From Acidobacteriota bacterium (GTDB lineage Bacteria > Acidobacteriota > Vicinamibacteria > Vicinamibacterales > Fen-181): a stretch of DNA of 64,000 nt. The DNA is taken from contig PMZR01000098.1 of the NCBI GenBank assembly GCA_003170135.1, positions 18,406-82,405 on the forward strand, read 5' to 3'. This document shows, one piece after another, positions 62,264-64,000 of the stretch (positions are counted from its first letter, which is position 1; every line of letters starts with the position of its first letter). A model generated the notes under the pieces. That model worked only from the letters and a program-made list of their open reading frames with translations. It did not search any database and was not told where the DNA came from. Both the position numbers and the translations under genes were made by a program.

Positions 62264-63553
62264 TCAAGCGGAAACGGAGCCGGGCCGGCCGGCGTCGGAG
62301 GCGCCGTTTGGCGGGATCTCGCCGACCTCGCCGGGTTCCCGTCGCGGACGCAGTCGTTGGCGCCTGGCGAAGATGGGCCGGGCCGCCACACGGGCCAGGC
62401 GGCGGTACGCCTCGTACATGTAGAAGCCTGGCGTGCGCGGCGACAGGAACGGCGTGTCGTCCGGGTTGACGACGATGCTGACCTCGATGTTGGGCGCGGC
62501 ACCAATCGGAATCCAGTTCCGGCGGCACGCCTCGTAGAGATGGTGCATGACCAGGCGCATGTCCTCGTAGCGCGGCGAGGGCCACTGCTCCATGTCGGCG
62601 CCGACGGTCGGCCGGAAGATGCAGACCGTCGGAAAGGCGCCCATCGCCGCGATCGTGTCGATGCCCCGCAGCGTGTCTTCGATCGGTTCCACGCCGGCGA
62701 TGATCTCGCCCGACACGGCGCCGCGTCCCAGCTTCTTCACGCAGTAGGCGATCGAATCCATGAACACCTGCTGGCCGAGCATCTTCGCCTTGCCGGGGCA
62801 GATGCGCGCGAACCAGTCGGGATTGAGGAACTCGACGCAGAACGAGAGGTGATCGACGCCCAGATCGACCAGCCGATCGTACTTGGAGAAATCCTTCTCC
62901 GGTGCCAGCTGCGCGCCCACGAGCGCGCCGACCTGCTGCTTGATCGCCGCGATGTAGGGCTCGGCGAACTGGATGCCCCGCGTGCCCTGGAACCCCGCGT
63001 TGAGATGCACGAACGTGATGCCGGACTCCTCTTTCGCCGCCAGGCACGTTTCGATCACGTCCGACACCGCCTTGTCGGCCACTTCGTGCTCGCCCACGTT
63101 CTCGCCCGTCGTGCAGAATCGGCAATTGAGCGGCGGGTCGTAGTTCCAGAACGTGCACACCATGTTCACGTAGATGCCGAGGTAGGTGCCCTGGAGAACG
63201 CCGACGCGGTTCATCGGGATGCCCCGCGAGGTCTGCCGCGAATACCACGCCGGCTGGCGCGGAATCTCGATCGGATACCACGCGTCGCTCGACTCGTCGT
63301 GAATCCGGTAGCCAGATTGCGGCGACCCGGTGAGCGCGTAGGGTGACTGCCGGGCGAACTGTTCTTCGACGGGCACGTTCACCCAGATCTGCTTCTTCAA
63401 CCACGACCCGGTCGGGATCACGACTTCGAGGCCGTCACCCAGGCCGGCGCGCGTGCGCGTGATCCCGCGGGCGCCGTCGAGCGACACCGCCTCCGGGATG
63501 CGCATGCCGCGGCAGAACAGATCGATCTCGAGTTCGCAGGGATTGAGCGACAT
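62264..63553 (-). CDS. Radical SAM protein with non-canonical cysteine spacing
   Basis: NMVCTFWNYDPPLNCRFCTTGENVG; HLNAGFQGTRGIQF; GLGRGAVSGEIIAGVEPIEDTLRGID-like radical SAM barrel pattern. Confidence 0.8.
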   Translation of the reverse strand: MSLNPCELEIDLFCRGMRIPEAVSLDGARGITRTRAGLGDGLEVVIPTGSWLKKQIWVNVPVEEQFARQSPYALTGSPQSGYRIHDESSDAWYPIEIPRQPAWYSRQTSRGIPMNRVGVLQGTYLGIYVNMVCTFWNYDPPLNCRFCTTGENVGEHEVADKAVSDVIETCLAAKEESGITFVHLNAGFQGTRGIQFAEPYIAAIKQQVGALVGAQLAPEKDFSKYDRLVDLGVDHLSFCVEFLNPDWFARICPGKAKMLGQQVFMDSIAYCVKKLGRGAVSGEIIAGVEPIEDTLRGIDTIAAMGAFPTVCIFRPTVGADMEQWPSPRYEDMRLVMHHLYEACRRNWIPIGAAPNIEVSIVVNPDDTPFLSPRTPGFYMYEAYRRLARVAARPIFARRQRLRPRREPGEVGEIPPNGASDAGRPGSVSA

Positions 63554-64000
63554 ACCAGTCCTCGATGCCGATTGAAAGTGGCCCGGACCACAGCCCGGGC
63601 GCACGTATTATGACGCCGTTGACATCGATTCCGCACGCGTCGAGGCTAGGGGCCTCCGGCCGACCGTGACCACCTCATCCTTGGACGCGCGCCTTCCTGA
63701 CCATCTGCCGTGCGAGTCCCGGGCTAAAGCCAATGCCTTTCGGAATTATTGCTCCGGCACTGCCGCCAGTCATGCGCGCGTATCCGGTCGTGGAGAAGAC
63801 ACCGAGGGCATCTTGCGACGCGAGAAGGGACAGTCGGCGCGCGTCGCCGGAAAGCGAGCAACGCGAGGACGTGTTCCCCGACGGCGGAGCCGGCTCGGCG
63901 AGGGCGCGGCCGCTCCGGCTGCGGTCGCCGCGTCGTCCGCGGGTCGCGGTCAACGTGGGTTCCCGCCGTCAGGCTGTTGATGTTGCCTTGGAACGACGTC

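Noticed and set aside
63666-63980. ORFs 63666..63980 (+) and 63675..63953 (-) at the right edge
   Set aside because: No recognisable domain, low-complexity basic composition, and overlapping on both strands.

Overview
64 kb, GC-rich, gene-dense bacterial chromosome window. Gene content (VWFA-related secreted protein, Gly/Gln-rich secreted proteins, NifJ + DHOD-like pair) suggests an acidobacterial, possibly Vicinamibacteria-like, source; that is inference. No rRNA, tRNA, CRISPR array or intact transposase was seen. Housekeeping genes: tatA, selB, rnr, glycerate 2-kinase, ftsEX, gatB, pckA, ispH, folK, DksA-type regulator, nifJ, lgt. Transport: TolC-MacA-MacB system, TolC-MFP-RND system, AspT/YidE-like transporter, P-type ATPase, feoBA with a Fur-box-like site. 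Two ECF sigma/anti-sigma pairs and a TPR-sigma54 regulator are present. The most interesting region is 52.7-61.2 kb on the minus strand. It encodes a Trp/Cys-rich 71-aa protein, an 11-heme membrane-anchored cytochrome c, a cytochrome b, a 6-heme NapC/NirT-like cytochrome with one CxxxCH site, a decaheme MtrA/DmsE-like cytochrome and an MtrB/PioB-like outer-membrane barrel. Together these look like a complete inner-to-outer-membrane electron conduit, followed by a collapsed remnant of a second cytochrome-barrel pair. A second notable signal is a set of 7-bp-period tandem repeats of several unrelated sequences, mostly placed just 3' of stop codons. Two of these occur in frame inside selB and one forms the folK C-terminus.
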